DNA of 41,876 nucleotides from Gillisia sp. (GTDB lineage Bacteria; Bacteroidota; Bacteroidia; Flavobacteriales; Flavobacteriaceae): NCBI GenBank assembly GCA_024635675.1, contig JAGXIJ010000066.1, positions 1 to 41,876 of the forward strand, read 5' to 3'. Shown piece by piece: positions 1 to 10,036 of this stretch (position 1 is its first letter; each line of letters starts with the position of its first letter). The notes under the pieces were generated by a model. It saw only the letters and a program-made list of their open reading frames with translations, ran no database searches and was not told where the DNA came from. The position numbers and the translations under genes were made by a program.

Positions 1-8
1 ACAAAAAA

Positions 9-35
9 AAAGCTTTGCACATCGTGCAAAGCTTT
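9..35 (-). terminator. Intrinsic terminator of the cold-shock gene
   Basis: Perfect 12-bp inverted repeat AAAGCTTTGCAC-atc-GTGCAAAGCTTT with an A-run at 3-8 (T-run on the minus strand), downstream of the minus-strand csp ORF. Confidence 0.85.
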
Positions 36-70
36 AAAATTTTCAAAGTATAGTATACTATAAACGAAGC

Positions 71-262
71 CTAAGCTTGTTTTACATTTACTGCATTTAA
101 TCCTTTTCTTCCTTCTTCAAGATCAAACGTAACTTCGTCGTTTTCTCTTATTTCATCAACTAGACCATTTGCATGTACAAAATATTCTTTGTTTGACTCT
201 TCGTCTGTGATAAATCCAAATCCTTTAGTGTCGTTAAAGAATTTTACGGTACCTCTATTCAT
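71..262 (-). CDS. Cold-shock protein, CspA family
   Basis: MNRGTVKFFNDTKGFGFITDEESNKEYFVHANGL: RNP1 KGFGFI and RNP2-like YFVHA motifs; start moved to internal Met before NRGTVKFFN. Confidence 0.95.
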   Translation of the reverse strand: MNRGTVKFFNDTKGFGFITDEESNKEYFVHANGLVDEIRENDEVTFDLEEGRKGLNAVNVKQA

Positions 263-524
263 TATATATAAATTTAATTTGAGCAAATATAGAGTTAATT
301 ATTGACTTAGAAAATATTTGTAGAATTATTTTAAATAAATATTGTAAATATTTAAAATTTGTTAATGACTTGGAGGGTTGCTACTTACAAATTGCGAGCA
401 TACAAATATTAATTTATTATTAATTAAGGTTCAGTTTTTGTTAAAGTATATAAAAAGATTATGACTTTTAAACTTGATACTGCGAAATTTGTTTAATAAT
501 TCTAAGTAAATTGAATTTGCCCAA

Positions 525-1493
525 ATGAATATGAAAACCCTGTTTAAAACACCTACAGTAGTAACTGTTTTTATTTTAAGTATCGTCTTAGGTATTATTT
601 CCTGTGATGATAATAAATCTAAGGAATCGGAAAATGAATCTATAAAGGATGAACAACAAGATAGTATAGTTGAGATTCCTGTAAAAAAAGTGGAACCTCC
701 CATGGTAATCCACTATAAAATTGATTCTTTAAACACTTCGGTTGAATTGGATAGCTTTAAAAATAGATATTCCGAAGCTCAACAAAAAGTGATCTATGCA
801 TTGAATAGAATTGAGCTTAGACGGGTTAGAGCAGGAAAGAATTTGGTGGTTCCAGATACTTTATTTGATGATATATTTAACTATGCTCCTTTCCCTAAGA
901 ATCTGGAATTACTCAGGGATATACCAAAAACGGTGTTGATCTCTCAACGAGTTCAAGGAATTGCATTATATGAAAATGGGAAACTAATTAAATGGGGACC
1001 TGTAAGTTCCGGGAAAAAATCTACTCCTACCCCAAATGGATTGCATTATGGAAATTACAAAGCCCGAGAAAAAGTTAGCACTGTTGACGATGCATGGATA
1101 TTGCCGTTCTATTTCAATTTTATGAATTTTGAAGGTGTTGGAGTGCATCAATACGAATTACCAGGTTATCCAGCAAGTCATGCCTGTGTTAGGTTAGATA
1201 TGGCTGATGCTAAATATATTTACGATTGGGCACAGCAATGGGAATTAACTTCTAATGGAAAGTATATCCATAAAAATGGAACTCCTTTTATGGTTTATGG
1301 AGAATATGATTATAATTCTCCCGCCCCATGGTTGCAGTTGGCAGCAAATAATAAATCTAATGAGATCTTAGACTCGGAACTAAAGACCTTAGAAAAGTAT
1401 AAAGCTGCTTATAATGCGGATGAAAAAAATATACGTGATTTTAGAGAAAAGGAAGAAAAAGAACGGCTCCTAGCAATGAATTCTGTAAAATAA
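525..1493 (+). CDS. L,D-transpeptidase (YkuD) family lipoprotein
   Basis: Lipobox-like LGIISC; GVHQYELPGYPASHACVRLDMADAKYIYDW resembles the YkuD catalytic motif. Confidence 0.85.
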   Translation: MNMKTLFKTPTVVTVFILSIVLGIISCDDNKSKESENESIKDEQQDSIVEIPVKKVEPPMVIHYKIDSLNTSVELDSFKNRYSEAQQKVIYALNRIELRRVRAGKNLVVPDTLFDDIFNYAPFPKNLELLRDIPKTVLISQRVQGIALYENGKLIKWGPVSSGKKSTPTPNGLHYGNYKAREKVSTVDDAWILPFYFNFMNFEGVGVHQYELPGYPASHACVRLDMADAKYIYDWAQQWELTSNGKYIHKNGTPFMVYGEYDYNSPAPWLQLAANNKSNEILDSELKTLEKYKAAYNADEKNIRDFREKEEKERLLAMNSVK

Positions 1494-1544
1494 TTCCAAT
1501 AAAGGTTCTTTACTTTAAGTTTAAGGAAAAAGGAATAAGACTGG

Positions 1545-2189
1545 TTAATTCTGACTAACAGGTTTTTTTACACCCATATCTTTTGGAGTTTGATTTATAA
1601 GTATCTCCCATACAGCCTTTAGATTTGCTAATTTTTCCCTTCTTATTAAGCTGCTCTCTGTATCGTAATGTTTTGCTATCGCTGGAATTCCAATGTAGTC
1701 TAATCCCAAACTATTTGCGATGAACATAACTCGTGGTAGGTGAAAGTTTTGGGTTACTACAATGGCATTAGGCACTTCATAAATAAAATTAGATCTATAC
1801 ATGCTGTCGTAAGAATCTATTCCTGCAGGATCTGTGAAAATTAAATTTTCCGGAACATCTCTTTCTATCAAGTAATTCTTCATTGCATGTACCTCATCGT
1901 AATCATTCCGTCGATTATCTCCGCTTAAAAGAAATTGTTTGGCTTTTCCCGACCTGAAGATCCTTATGGCGGTATCTACACGATCTCGTAAGATGGGTGA
2001 TAGTTTTCCGTCGGAATGTACACTCGCTCCTAAAACTATAACCGTATTGGATATTGGGAGATCTGAAATATCAGTATAAATATCATCAACTGTACTCTCT
2101 TGAATAAAGCTGCTAACTCCCCAGATTATAGCAATAACCCCTCCCAGGAAAATTAGGAACAAAATTAAAATTCTCTTCAGTATGCTCAT
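1545..2189 (-). CDS. SanA/YdcF-like DUF218 (ElyC-type) membrane-anchored protein
   Basis: N-terminal TM; VIVLGASVHSDGKLSPILRDRVDTAI..LLSGDN..DEVHAMKNYLIERDVP..VVTQNFHLPRV typical of DUF218. Confidence 0.9.
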   Translation of the reverse strand: MSILKRILILFLIFLGGVIAIIWGVSSFIQESTVDDIYTDISDLPISNTVIVLGASVHSDGKLSPILRDRVDTAIRIFRSGKAKQFLLSGDNRRNDYDEVHAMKNYLIERDVPENLIFTDPAGIDSYDSMYRSNFIYEVPNAIVVTQNFHLPRVMFIANSLGLDYIGIPAIAKHYDTESSLIRREKLANLKAVWEILINQTPKDMGVKKPVSQN

Positions 2190-2362
2190 TTATATTAAAT
2201 CGTGGTTTTGTTAATAACGGGACCTAAACAAAAGTAGTATTTATTACGTTGTTAGACTCGCATTGGTCTATTCATCTTTTGCTTGAATTTAATAACTAGG
2301 GGAGTTGTTTCGTCTTGCAAATACTTATGCTTAAATTTGCATTCTTAATTAGAATAGAAGTA

Positions 2363-2995
2363 ATGAATAATATTGAAGCCTTAAAGTGGAGGTATGCCAC
2401 TAAAAAGTTTGATGAAAATAGAATTCTTCCGGAAGATAAAATAGAGATTTTAAAGCACGCTTTTAATTTAACGGCAACTTCTTACGGGCTTCAACCAATT
2501 AAAATGGTGATCGTTCATAATAAAGAACTTCAAGGGAAATTAGTAGCATGTTCCATGAATCAGCAACAAGTTGCATCTGCCAGCCATGTTTTAGTGCTAT
2601 GCATAGAGAGGGAGATCGATAAAGAATTCATAGAAAATTATTTTAAATACGTTCAAAAAATACGAGCTACTCCTAATGAGATCCTGTCTCCTTTTAAAGA
2701 TTTCCTAATAGAAGATTTTAAAAATAAACACATCGATGAGATAGTCTCCTGGGCTACAAATCAGGCATTTTTAGCAATGGGAACGTTGCTTACCGTAGCT
2801 GCTACAGAAACTATAGATGCTTGCCCAATGGAAGGTTTCGAGCCTGAAAAGTACGATGAGATCCTTGGACTAGACAAATTAAACCTGAAATCGGTATTGG
2901 TTCTTCCTGTTGGATTTAGGGCAAAAGATGATATGTTTTCTGAATTTAAAAAGGTGCGAAGACCAATTTCAGATGTAATTATCGAATTGGAATAA
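2363..2995 (+). CDS. NAD(P)H-dependent oxidoreductase, nitroreductase family (NfsB-like)
   Basis: MNNIEALKWRYATKKFDENRILPEDKIE..LTATSYGLQPIKMVIV..IDACPMEGFEPEKYDEILGL. Confidence 0.92.
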   Translation: MNNIEALKWRYATKKFDENRILPEDKIEILKHAFNLTATSYGLQPIKMVIVHNKELQGKLVACSMNQQQVASASHVLVLCIEREIDKEFIENYFKYVQKIRATPNEILSPFKDFLIEDFKNKHIDEIVSWATNQAFLAMGTLLTVAATETIDACPMEGFEPEKYDEILGLDKLNLKSVLVLPVGFRAKDDMFSEFKKVRRPISDVIIELE

Positions 2996-3000
2996 ACCGA

Positions 3001-4149
3001 TTAATAAGTTACATATTCCATAATCTCTAATCCGTAACCTATCATTCCAACACGTTTGGTTTGTTGTGAGTTAGATAACAATCTAATTTTATGAATCTCC
3101 AGATCGTGTAAGATTTGGGCTCCTATTCCAAAATCCTTATAATCCATCTTAATTGGTGGTGCTTTTACTTCCCCGGTTTTTTGACGCACCTTCAATTCTG
3201 AAAGTCGACTTAATAAATTAAGAGATTGGTTTGCAGGATTTATAAAAACAATAGCTCCACGACCTTCATCATTTACTGCCTTGAACATATCGTCCAATTT
3301 CTTATCGGCATTATTGGTAAGGGTTCCTAGAATATCGTTATTAATAAGTGTGGAGTTTACACGTACCAAGATCTCTTCATTGGTTTTCCAAACTCCTTTA
3401 GTAAGGGCAAGATGAACTTGATTATTGGTAGTTTGTTTGTAGGCTCTTAATCTAAAAGTTCCAAAACGGGTTTGAATATCAAAATCCTCTTTTTTCTCGA
3501 TCAAGGAATCATGTTGCATTCTATAAGCTATCAGATCTTCTATAGAAACCAGTTTAAGATCGAATTTATTGGCAACCTCAATAAGCTGAGGTAATCTGGC
3601 CATGGTTCCATCTTCATTCATGATCTCTACGATCACTCCTGCAGGCTGGAATCCTGCTAATCTCGCAAAATCTATTGCAGCCTCGGTATGCCCTGTTCTT
3701 CTTAATACACCACCTTCTTTAGCCTTCAAAGGGAAAACGTGGCCTGGTCTACTAAGGTCTGCTGGTTTTGTATTAGGATCTATTAATGCTTTAATGGTTT
3801 TTGCTCTATCTGCTGCGGAAATTCCGGTAGTAACTCCGTTTCCTTTTAGATCTACAGAGATGGTAAAGGCAGTTTCCAGAGGGTCGGTATTATTTCCAAC
3901 CATCATTCCCAACTTCAATTCATTACAATGCTCTTCTGTAATAGGGGCACAAATCAGTCCTCGGCCATGAGTGGCCATAAAATTGACCATCTCTGGGGTA
4001 ACGGCTTCCGCGGCGGCAACAAAATCTCCTTCATTCTCTCTGTCTATATCATCTACAACAATAATGATCTTTCCAGCCCTGATATCATCGATGGCCTCCT
4101 GGATTGAATGTAATTTTAATTGTTGTTTATTTTTGATTGCTTGCGGCAT
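3001..4149 (-). CDS. ribB: 3,4-dihydroxy-2-butanone-4-phosphate synthase with C-terminal GTP cyclohydrolase II-like domain (RibBA architecture)
   Basis: VVDDIDRENEGDFVAAAE, HGRGLICAPITEE, TGISAADRAKTI, RPGHVFPLKAKEGGVLRRTGHTEAAIDFARLAG are RibB motifs; C-terminal part resembles RibA without the cysteine cluster. Confidence 0.95.
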   Translation of the reverse strand: MPQAIKNKQQLKLHSIQEAIDDIRAGKIIIVVDDIDRENEGDFVAAAEAVTPEMVNFMATHGRGLICAPITEEHCNELKLGMMVGNNTDPLETAFTISVDLKGNGVTTGISAADRAKTIKALIDPNTKPADLSRPGHVFPLKAKEGGVLRRTGHTEAAIDFARLAGFQPAGVIVEIMNEDGTMARLPQLIEVANKFDLKLVSIEDLIAYRMQHDSLIEKKEDFDIQTRFGTFRLRAYKQTTNNQVHLALTKGVWKTNEEILVRVNSTLINNDILGTLTNNADKKLDDMFKAVNDEGRGAIVFINPANQSLNLLSRLSELKVRQKTGEVKAPPIKMDYKDFGIGAQILHDLEIHKIRLLSNSQQTKRVGMIGYGLEIMEYVTY

Positions 4150-4187
4150 AATACTAGTTTCTTATTCTAGCTGCAAAGATATTTAAT

Positions 4188-5630
4188 CTATTTAGTTTCC
4201 GTCTTACTCCTGAAGAGTTTTTTAATAAGCTTGTAAATTGGAGACATGAAATTCCCGAAGGCTAATAAACCTTGGTCTGTGGTTGCTCTATAGGTAAAAA
4301 ACACTCCCAATGGCAACATGATTAAAGTGGATAACCAAGAGGCCAGAAACGGACTCATACTTCCATCTTCAGCACTGTTTTTGGCGAAAATCCCTATGAA
4401 GTGATAGGTAAGAAATATTAAAATAGCAATTACCATTGGTAGTCCCATTCCACCTTTTCTAATAATGGCTCCTAATGGGGCACCAACAAAAAATAAAATA
4501 ATACACGCAAACCCTAAAACATATTTTTCATGGAGGGCAATCTCAAATTTATTAAGTTGCTTTGCACTATTCTTAAATTCCTGCTTTTTAATGGTCACAT
4601 TAGAAAGTGCAGCGTTTACACTTCCAAGAGAAAGATCTACAATTTGCAATGCATTTTTGTTGTTATATAATTCTAGAATAGACTCGTCGAAAACAGAAAC
4701 AGAATCTTTCGCCTTATAATTTGCAGCAAAATAAGTAGCTCCGGTACGGGTATACATAACCTCTGCAAACTTGTTCATTTCTTGATTATAGGAAGTAGAG
4801 AATGAATCGATACTTTGGGAGAGTTCTCCTGCCTTCAGCATATTCTGAGAATTTCGGTAATTCTCATCGTCCAGATCTACATTATTAAAATTAGATAGAT
4901 CTATATTAATTATATATTCCTTAAAATAACTCTTTGCAAAAGGCTTATTATTTCTTTTAGATGGATCTTTTTGAGGAATTTCATCATAGTAATTCCCATC
5001 CTTAAGTATTAAAGAAAGTACTTCAGAGTTGGTGCTCCCTACTAACTCTCCATTTTCAGCTTTTATAACGGTAAGATTCCCACCTCTGGAAGATTTTTGA
5101 TGTATTATAACATTGTCTAAAAGCTGATCATTTTCACCGGTTTTTTCATCTACCTTAATATTAAAATCTCCAACATCATTAAAAACACCTTCAGATATTG
5201 CCATTGCTGGCTTAAGCTGGGCAATATTTTTTCTAAGGTTAATAGATTTAAATTCAGCCGCGGGAATCACATTGTTCGAAAAGAAAAATGCAACAAAACT
5301 TATAAATATTATGAATACAGTAAGACTTCGCATTGCCCGTTGAAGAGAGATCCCAGCAGATTTCATGGCTGCAAACTCATAATTTTCGGCAAAACTTCCA
5401 AAAGTCATGATGGAAGTAAGCAAAATGGTAAGTGGAAGAACCAGCGGCACTAGTTTTGGGGAAAAATAAACCAGGAATTTTAAAATAATTCCTGCATCTA
5501 TATCTTTTCCGGCCAGTTCACCTATGTACAGCCAAATTGTTTGAAGTACAAAAATGAACATCAAGATGATAAAAACAACTAAAAATGTTTTTAAATAACT
5601 TACTAATATGTACCGGTCTAGTATTTTCAA
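4188..5630 (-). CDS. LptF/LptG family LPS export permease (YjgP/YjgQ)
   Basis: MKILDRYILVSYLKTFLVVFIILMFIFVLQTIW N-terminus, ENYEFAAMKSAGIS motif, C-terminal TM cluster. Confidence 0.93.
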   Translation of the reverse strand: MKILDRYILVSYLKTFLVVFIILMFIFVLQTIWLYIGELAGKDIDAGIILKFLVYFSPKLVPLVLPLTILLTSIMTFGSFAENYEFAAMKSAGISLQRAMRSLTVFIIFISFVAFFFSNNVIPAAEFKSINLRKNIAQLKPAMAISEGVFNDVGDFNIKVDEKTGENDQLLDNVIIHQKSSRGGNLTVIKAENGELVGSTNSEVLSLILKDGNYYDEIPQKDPSKRNNKPFAKSYFKEYIINIDLSNFNNVDLDDENYRNSQNMLKAGELSQSIDSFSTSYNQEMNKFAEVMYTRTGATYFAANYKAKDSVSVFDESILELYNNKNALQIVDLSLGSVNAALSNVTIKKQEFKNSAKQLNKFEIALHEKYVLGFACIILFFVGAPLGAIIRKGGMGLPMVIAILIFLTYHFIGIFAKNSAEDGSMSPFLASWLSTLIMLPLGVFFTYRATTDQGLLAFGNFMSPIYKLIKKLFRSKTETK

Positions 5631-5703
5631 TTTAATCTAATCGGTTGATATAAAAATCTTTATATCGTCCTTCGTTAAAACTGAATAAGTTTTTTGCTAA
5701 AGG

Positions 5704-6276
5704 CTAATTGGTTTTGAAACTCTTAACTGTAATAGTGATTTTCGTTCCGTTATCCTGAGTTTGAATTAAGTTATAAATATGCTTAGTTTGACTATCTATC
5801 CCTAATAAAATATTCTTAACATCTGCATTGCTGTCCTTTGGGGTCAACTTTATGTATTGGATTTGTCTCCCTTTTACATCCTGAGAAAGATCCCATTTAT
5901 AAGTGTATCCTTCTTCGTAAAATGAGAACATTTTAGAGGGAGTAATGCTGTTATCATCTTCGGCAACATAATTAGAAATATTAATCTCTTGATCTTCCGG
6001 AATAATGGTATAAATTTTCTTTCCATCGAATAATTGGGTGGTCCCCATTAAATTCAATACGTACTTATCACCATTAATACTTACATCCCCGCGTGTTTCC
6101 TGACTTACACTCTCTGCTGTATTTTCTAAGGAGTATTTAAAGTCGATCACCATATTATCATATCCTTTTACCTTTGAAGATACCTCACTTAATAATTTCT
6201 TTGCTTTTGCAGATTCCTGTGCATTCATAGCGAAAACGCTAAATAAGGCAATCATTACAATACTTAAATTTTTCAT
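5704..6276 (-). CDS. lolA: LolA-like outer-membrane lipoprotein carrier protein
   Basis: Signal peptide MKNLSIVMIALFSVFAMNAQ; AKKLLSEVSSKVKGYDNMVIDFKYSLEN..GDVSINGDKYVLNLMGTTQLFDGKKIYTIIPEDQE; adjacent to ftsK. Confidence 0.88.
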   Translation of the reverse strand: MKNLSIVMIALFSVFAMNAQESAKAKKLLSEVSSKVKGYDNMVIDFKYSLENTAESVSQETRGDVSINGDKYVLNLMGTTQLFDGKKIYTIIPEDQEINISNYVAEDDNSITPSKMFSFYEEGYTYKWDLSQDVKGRQIQYIKLTPKDSNADVKNILLGIDSQTKHIYNLIQTQDNGTKITITVKSFKTN

Positions 6277-6299
6277 TTTTAGTTTTTTAATTTTGTGTC

Positions 6300-8669
6300 T
6301 CAATCGTTTAATAATTGGTCTAATGAGACGAGATCTGTCACCAAAACCTGACGGGCTTTACTTCCTTCAAAAGGGCCTACAATTCCGGCGGCTTCTAATT
6401 GATCTATTATTCTTCCCGCACGGTTGTATCCTAACTTCAATTTTCGTTGCAGTAAAGAAGCTGAACCTTGTTGTGAAATCACTATAACTTCAGCGGCTTC
6501 CCGGAACAGTTTATCTCGCTCGCTTACATCTATATCAAGTCCTGTGCCACTCTCCGTATCTTCATATGCAGGGAGGATATAAGCATCTGCATAAGCTTTT
6601 TGAGAACCAATAAATTCGGTGACTTTATCTACTTCTGGAGTATCCACAAATGCACACTGAATTCGAACAAGATCGTTCCCTTGTGTAAATAGCATATCTC
6701 CACGACCAATTAACTGATCGGCTCCTTGACTATCGAGGATAGTTCTGGAATCTATTTTTGAGGTTACCCTAAAGGCTATTCTTGCCGGGAAGTTGGCTTT
6801 TATAATCCCTGTAATTACGTTTACAGAAGGTCGTTGAGTTGCAATTATCAAGTGGATCCCTATAGCTCGAGCTAGTTGTGCAAGTCTGGCAATGGGGGTT
6901 TCTACCTCTTTCCCTGCCGTCATAATAAGATCGGCAAATTCATCTATTACTAACACGATATATGGTAGAAATTTATGTCCGTTCTCCGGATTTAATTTTC
7001 TGGCTTTAAACTTTACATTGTACTCCTTAATGTTTCGTACCATCGCATCTTTTAGAAGATTGTAACGGTCGTCCATTTCTATACATAAGGAATTTAGAGT
7101 GGCAATTACCTTAGAATTATCGGTGATAATTGCATCTTCCGATCCCGGGAGTTTTGCCAGATAATGACGTTCAATTTTATTGAAAAGGGTAAGTTCCACC
7201 TTTTTAGGATCTACCAATACAAACTTCACTTCCGCAGGATGTTTGCAATAGAGAAGGGAAGTTAATATCGCATTTAATCCAACAGATTTTCCTTGTCCTG
7301 TAGCACCGGCCATTAAGAGGTGAGGCATTTTTGCCAGATCTACCACAAAAGTCTCATTGGAAATAGATTTTCCTAATGCCATTGGCAATTCCATTTCGGC
7401 ATTTTGGAATTTTGGAGATGCTATTACAGAGCGCATAGAAACGATAGTTGCGTTCTTGTTAGGCACTTCAATTCCAATTGTTCCTTTCCCGGGAATAGGT
7501 GCAATAATCCTAATTCCTAAGGCAGCAAGTGACAGGGCGATATCATCTTCCAGATTCTTGATCTTGGAAATTCGAATCCCAGCTTCTGGAACTATTTCAT
7601 ATAAGGTAACAGTTGGTCCAACCGTTGCTTTTATATGTGCAATCTCAATCTTATAATTCTTAAGCGTATTTACTATGTTATTTTTGTTTTCTTCTAATTC
7701 TTCTTGATCTACAGTAATTCCTCCACCTCCGGCATTATAATCCTTCAGAAGATCTATAGTAGGCCACTTATAATTTTTAAGCTCTAGTGTTGGGTCGAAT
7801 TCTCCAAAATCTTTAACTAATTTACTGCTTAGGGTGTCTTCAACTTCTTCCTCTTCAACAGTTTCCACTTCCATTTGTACCTCATCTTCCTCTAAATGAA
7901 GTTTAGGAGCAGGTTTTGGTTTAGAATCTTCGGGATCTATAGTTAATGGAGTAGTAGTAGAAGTGTCTTCGATAGTGGAAGCATCTTTTTTTGGAATCAC
8001 TTTAGAAACCCAGTCTTCTTCCTCAAAGGTTTTATTTGCAGGCATTCCTGAAGTCTCAAAATCCTCTTTTATTTCTTTCTTCTTAGAACTTATATAAGAA
8101 CCTATAAGCTCTGGAGTGATTTTTAATCTAAATACCAAATAGGAAATTAGCATAAATGTAAGTAACAAGGCGGTACCTATTAAGCCTATAAAGTCTTGCA
8201 GGTAATCGTTGATCTCAAATCCAACCCGGCCACCTAACATGGAATTTTCAGCAGCAAAAAAACCAAAGAATACAGACCACCATACCATCATTAACGTTCC
8301 CCAGAACCAGAATTTAAAAAGATTTTTTAACTTGAAATTAAAAAATAGATAAACTCCTGTAAGCGTCACTAAACTGGCGAGTATAAAGGCTGCTAGACCA
8401 AATCCTTTATAAATAAAGAAATCACTAATGCTTGCGCCAAATTTGCTCATCCAATTCTTAGCTTCCAAATCCCGGTTGCCAAATTCATGAAGTGTGCTTT
8501 GGTCTGCTTGCCAGTTAAATAAAAAGGAAACAAAAGCGATTAATAAGGCGATCCCCAATAACATGAGGAAGCTGCCAAAAACCACTTTTTGTTGTCTGGA
8601 AAGTTTAAATCCAGGTTTTTTAATCTTCGTGTTTTTGGATTTTTTGGTTGAGGCTTTTTTCTGGGCCAT
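6300..8669 (-). CDS. ftsK: DNA translocase FtsK/SpoIIIE
   Basis: Four N-terminal TMs, Walker A GATGQGKSVGLN, Walker B YIVLVIDEFADLI, ATQRPSVNVITG, C-terminal winged helix LQRKLKLGYNRAGRIIDQLEAAGIVG. Confidence 0.98.
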   Translation of the reverse strand: MAQKKASTKKSKNTKIKKPGFKLSRQQKVVFGSFLMLLGIALLIAFVSFLFNWQADQSTLHEFGNRDLEAKNWMSKFGASISDFFIYKGFGLAAFILASLVTLTGVYLFFNFKLKNLFKFWFWGTLMMVWWSVFFGFFAAENSMLGGRVGFEINDYLQDFIGLIGTALLLTFMLISYLVFRLKITPELIGSYISSKKKEIKEDFETSGMPANKTFEEEDWVSKVIPKKDASTIEDTSTTTPLTIDPEDSKPKPAPKLHLEEDEVQMEVETVEEEEVEDTLSSKLVKDFGEFDPTLELKNYKWPTIDLLKDYNAGGGGITVDQEELEENKNNIVNTLKNYKIEIAHIKATVGPTVTLYEIVPEAGIRISKIKNLEDDIALSLAALGIRIIAPIPGKGTIGIEVPNKNATIVSMRSVIASPKFQNAEMELPMALGKSISNETFVVDLAKMPHLLMAGATGQGKSVGLNAILTSLLYCKHPAEVKFVLVDPKKVELTLFNKIERHYLAKLPGSEDAIITDNSKVIATLNSLCIEMDDRYNLLKDAMVRNIKEYNVKFKARKLNPENGHKFLPYIVLVIDEFADLIMTAGKEVETPIARLAQLARAIGIHLIIATQRPSVNVITGIIKANFPARIAFRVTSKIDSRTILDSQGADQLIGRGDMLFTQGNDLVRIQCAFVDTPEVDKVTEFIGSQKAYADAYILPAYEDTESGTGLDIDVSERDKLFREAAEVIVISQQGSASLLQRKLKLGYNRAGRIIDQLEAAGIVGPFEGSKARQVLVTDLVSLDQLLND

Positions 8670-8923
8670 AAATTCTCATGGGAGTTTGTGCAAAAATACA
8701 ATTTAGCAAGAGTCTAAAATAAAGAATCAAGATTCAATATTAACAATTAGCCATTTTAACTAATATAAACTCAAATCTAAGGATTTTATTTTTTAAAAAT
8801 TGGGATGTTATTATGTTGCAATGAATTCTTATATTTATTGATTTTTACTAGATTTTTTTAAAAAAGATCCTTTTATAACCAAGACTTCCGGCTTTCTCGC
8901 AAAATAAATTTTTAAAAAATAGC

Positions 8924-9880
8924 ATGAATAATACTCACATATTAAAGGTAGGATTGGCTCAAATTGCTCCAGTTTGGCTGGATAAAGTAAAAACAATTGA
9001 AAAGATCAAGTCTAGTATCATTGATGCTGCAGCCAAGAAATGTGAATTACTGGTCTTTGGCGAAGGCTTGTTGCCTGGCTATCCATTTTGGTTGTCCTTA
9101 ACTAATGGTGCCGAATTTAACTCGATAGTTCAAAAGGAAATTCATGCGCATTACCTTAGAAATGCAGTTCAAATTGAAGCCGGGGAATTAAACGATATTT
9201 GTGATTTAGCAAAAGAACATAAAATTGCCATTTACTTAGGAGTTATAGAACGTCCAAAGAATAGAGGAGGACATAGCTTGTATTGTTCATTAGTATATAT
9301 AAATGAAGAAGGGACAATAGCATCTGTTCATAGAAAACTCCAACCAACTTATGAAGAGCGCTTAACATGGTCTTCTGGGGATGGAAATGGATTACAAGTA
9401 CATTCTCTTAAAGAATTTACGGTAGGTGGATTAAATTGTTGGGAGAATTGGATGCCTTTACCTCGTGCAGCTCTTTATGGGCAAGGTGAAAACCTACATA
9501 TTGCGGTATGGCCAGGAACTCTGGATAATACGAAAGATATCACGCGTTTTATAGCTAGAGAATCTAGGTCTGTTGTGATCTCGGTATCTAGTTTAATGAG
9601 CAAGCAAGATTTTCCAAAAGAAACACCTCATTTATCTAAAATTATAGAAAATGCTCCGGAGGTATTGGCAAATGGTGGTTCTTGCATTGCAGGTCCAGAT
9701 GGAGAATGGATTTTAGAGCCAGTGATTAATACGGAAGGAATTCTTACTGCAAGCTTAGATTTTAATCGGGTATTAGAAGAACGCCAGAATTTTGATCCTT
9801 CAGGGCATTATTCAAGACCAGATGTGACGCAGCTCACCGTAAACCGTGAGCGACAAGCTGTTATAAAATTTAAAGAATAG
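8924..9880 (+). CDS. Carbon-nitrogen hydrolase (nitrilase family)
   Basis: VGLAQIAPVW, LLVFGEGLLPGYPFW, HRKLQPTYEERLTWSSGDGNG, GGLNCWENWMPLPRAALY (Glu-Lys-Cys triad context). Confidence 0.93.
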   Translation: MNNTHILKVGLAQIAPVWLDKVKTIEKIKSSIIDAAAKKCELLVFGEGLLPGYPFWLSLTNGAEFNSIVQKEIHAHYLRNAVQIEAGELNDICDLAKEHKIAIYLGVIERPKNRGGHSLYCSLVYINEEGTIASVHRKLQPTYEERLTWSSGDGNGLQVHSLKEFTVGGLNCWENWMPLPRAALYGQGENLHIAVWPGTLDNTKDITRFIARESRSVVISVSSLMSKQDFPKETPHLSKIIENAPEVLANGGSCIAGPDGEWILEPVINTEGILTASLDFNRVLEERQNFDPSGHYSRPDVTQLTVNRERQAVIKFKE

Positions 9881-10036
9881 TAAAAGGAGAACTTATTAAA
9901 TTAAAAAAGGAGAATTTTAATTGTATACCAATGAAATGCCAGATACAATAAAATTTCTCCCAAATATTTCATGGTTTTTTTCTGCTTCATTCCTTATTCC
10001 TCAAAAATCAAAGATGATTAAAAATAGGAGGAGTTT

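Noticed and set aside
431-703. Minus-strand ORF 431..703
   Set aside because: Overlaps the L,D-transpeptidase start antisense; low-complexity hydrophobic translation.
3602-4186. Plus-strand ORFs 3602..3970 and 3971..4186
   Set aside because: Antisense to the strongly supported ribB(A) CDS; sequences look like shadow translations and match no family.
7357-8706. Plus-strand ORFs inside ftsK (7357..7656, 8494..8706) and 4465..4719 inside lptF/G
   Set aside because: Antisense shadows of long conserved CDSs with no independent start context.
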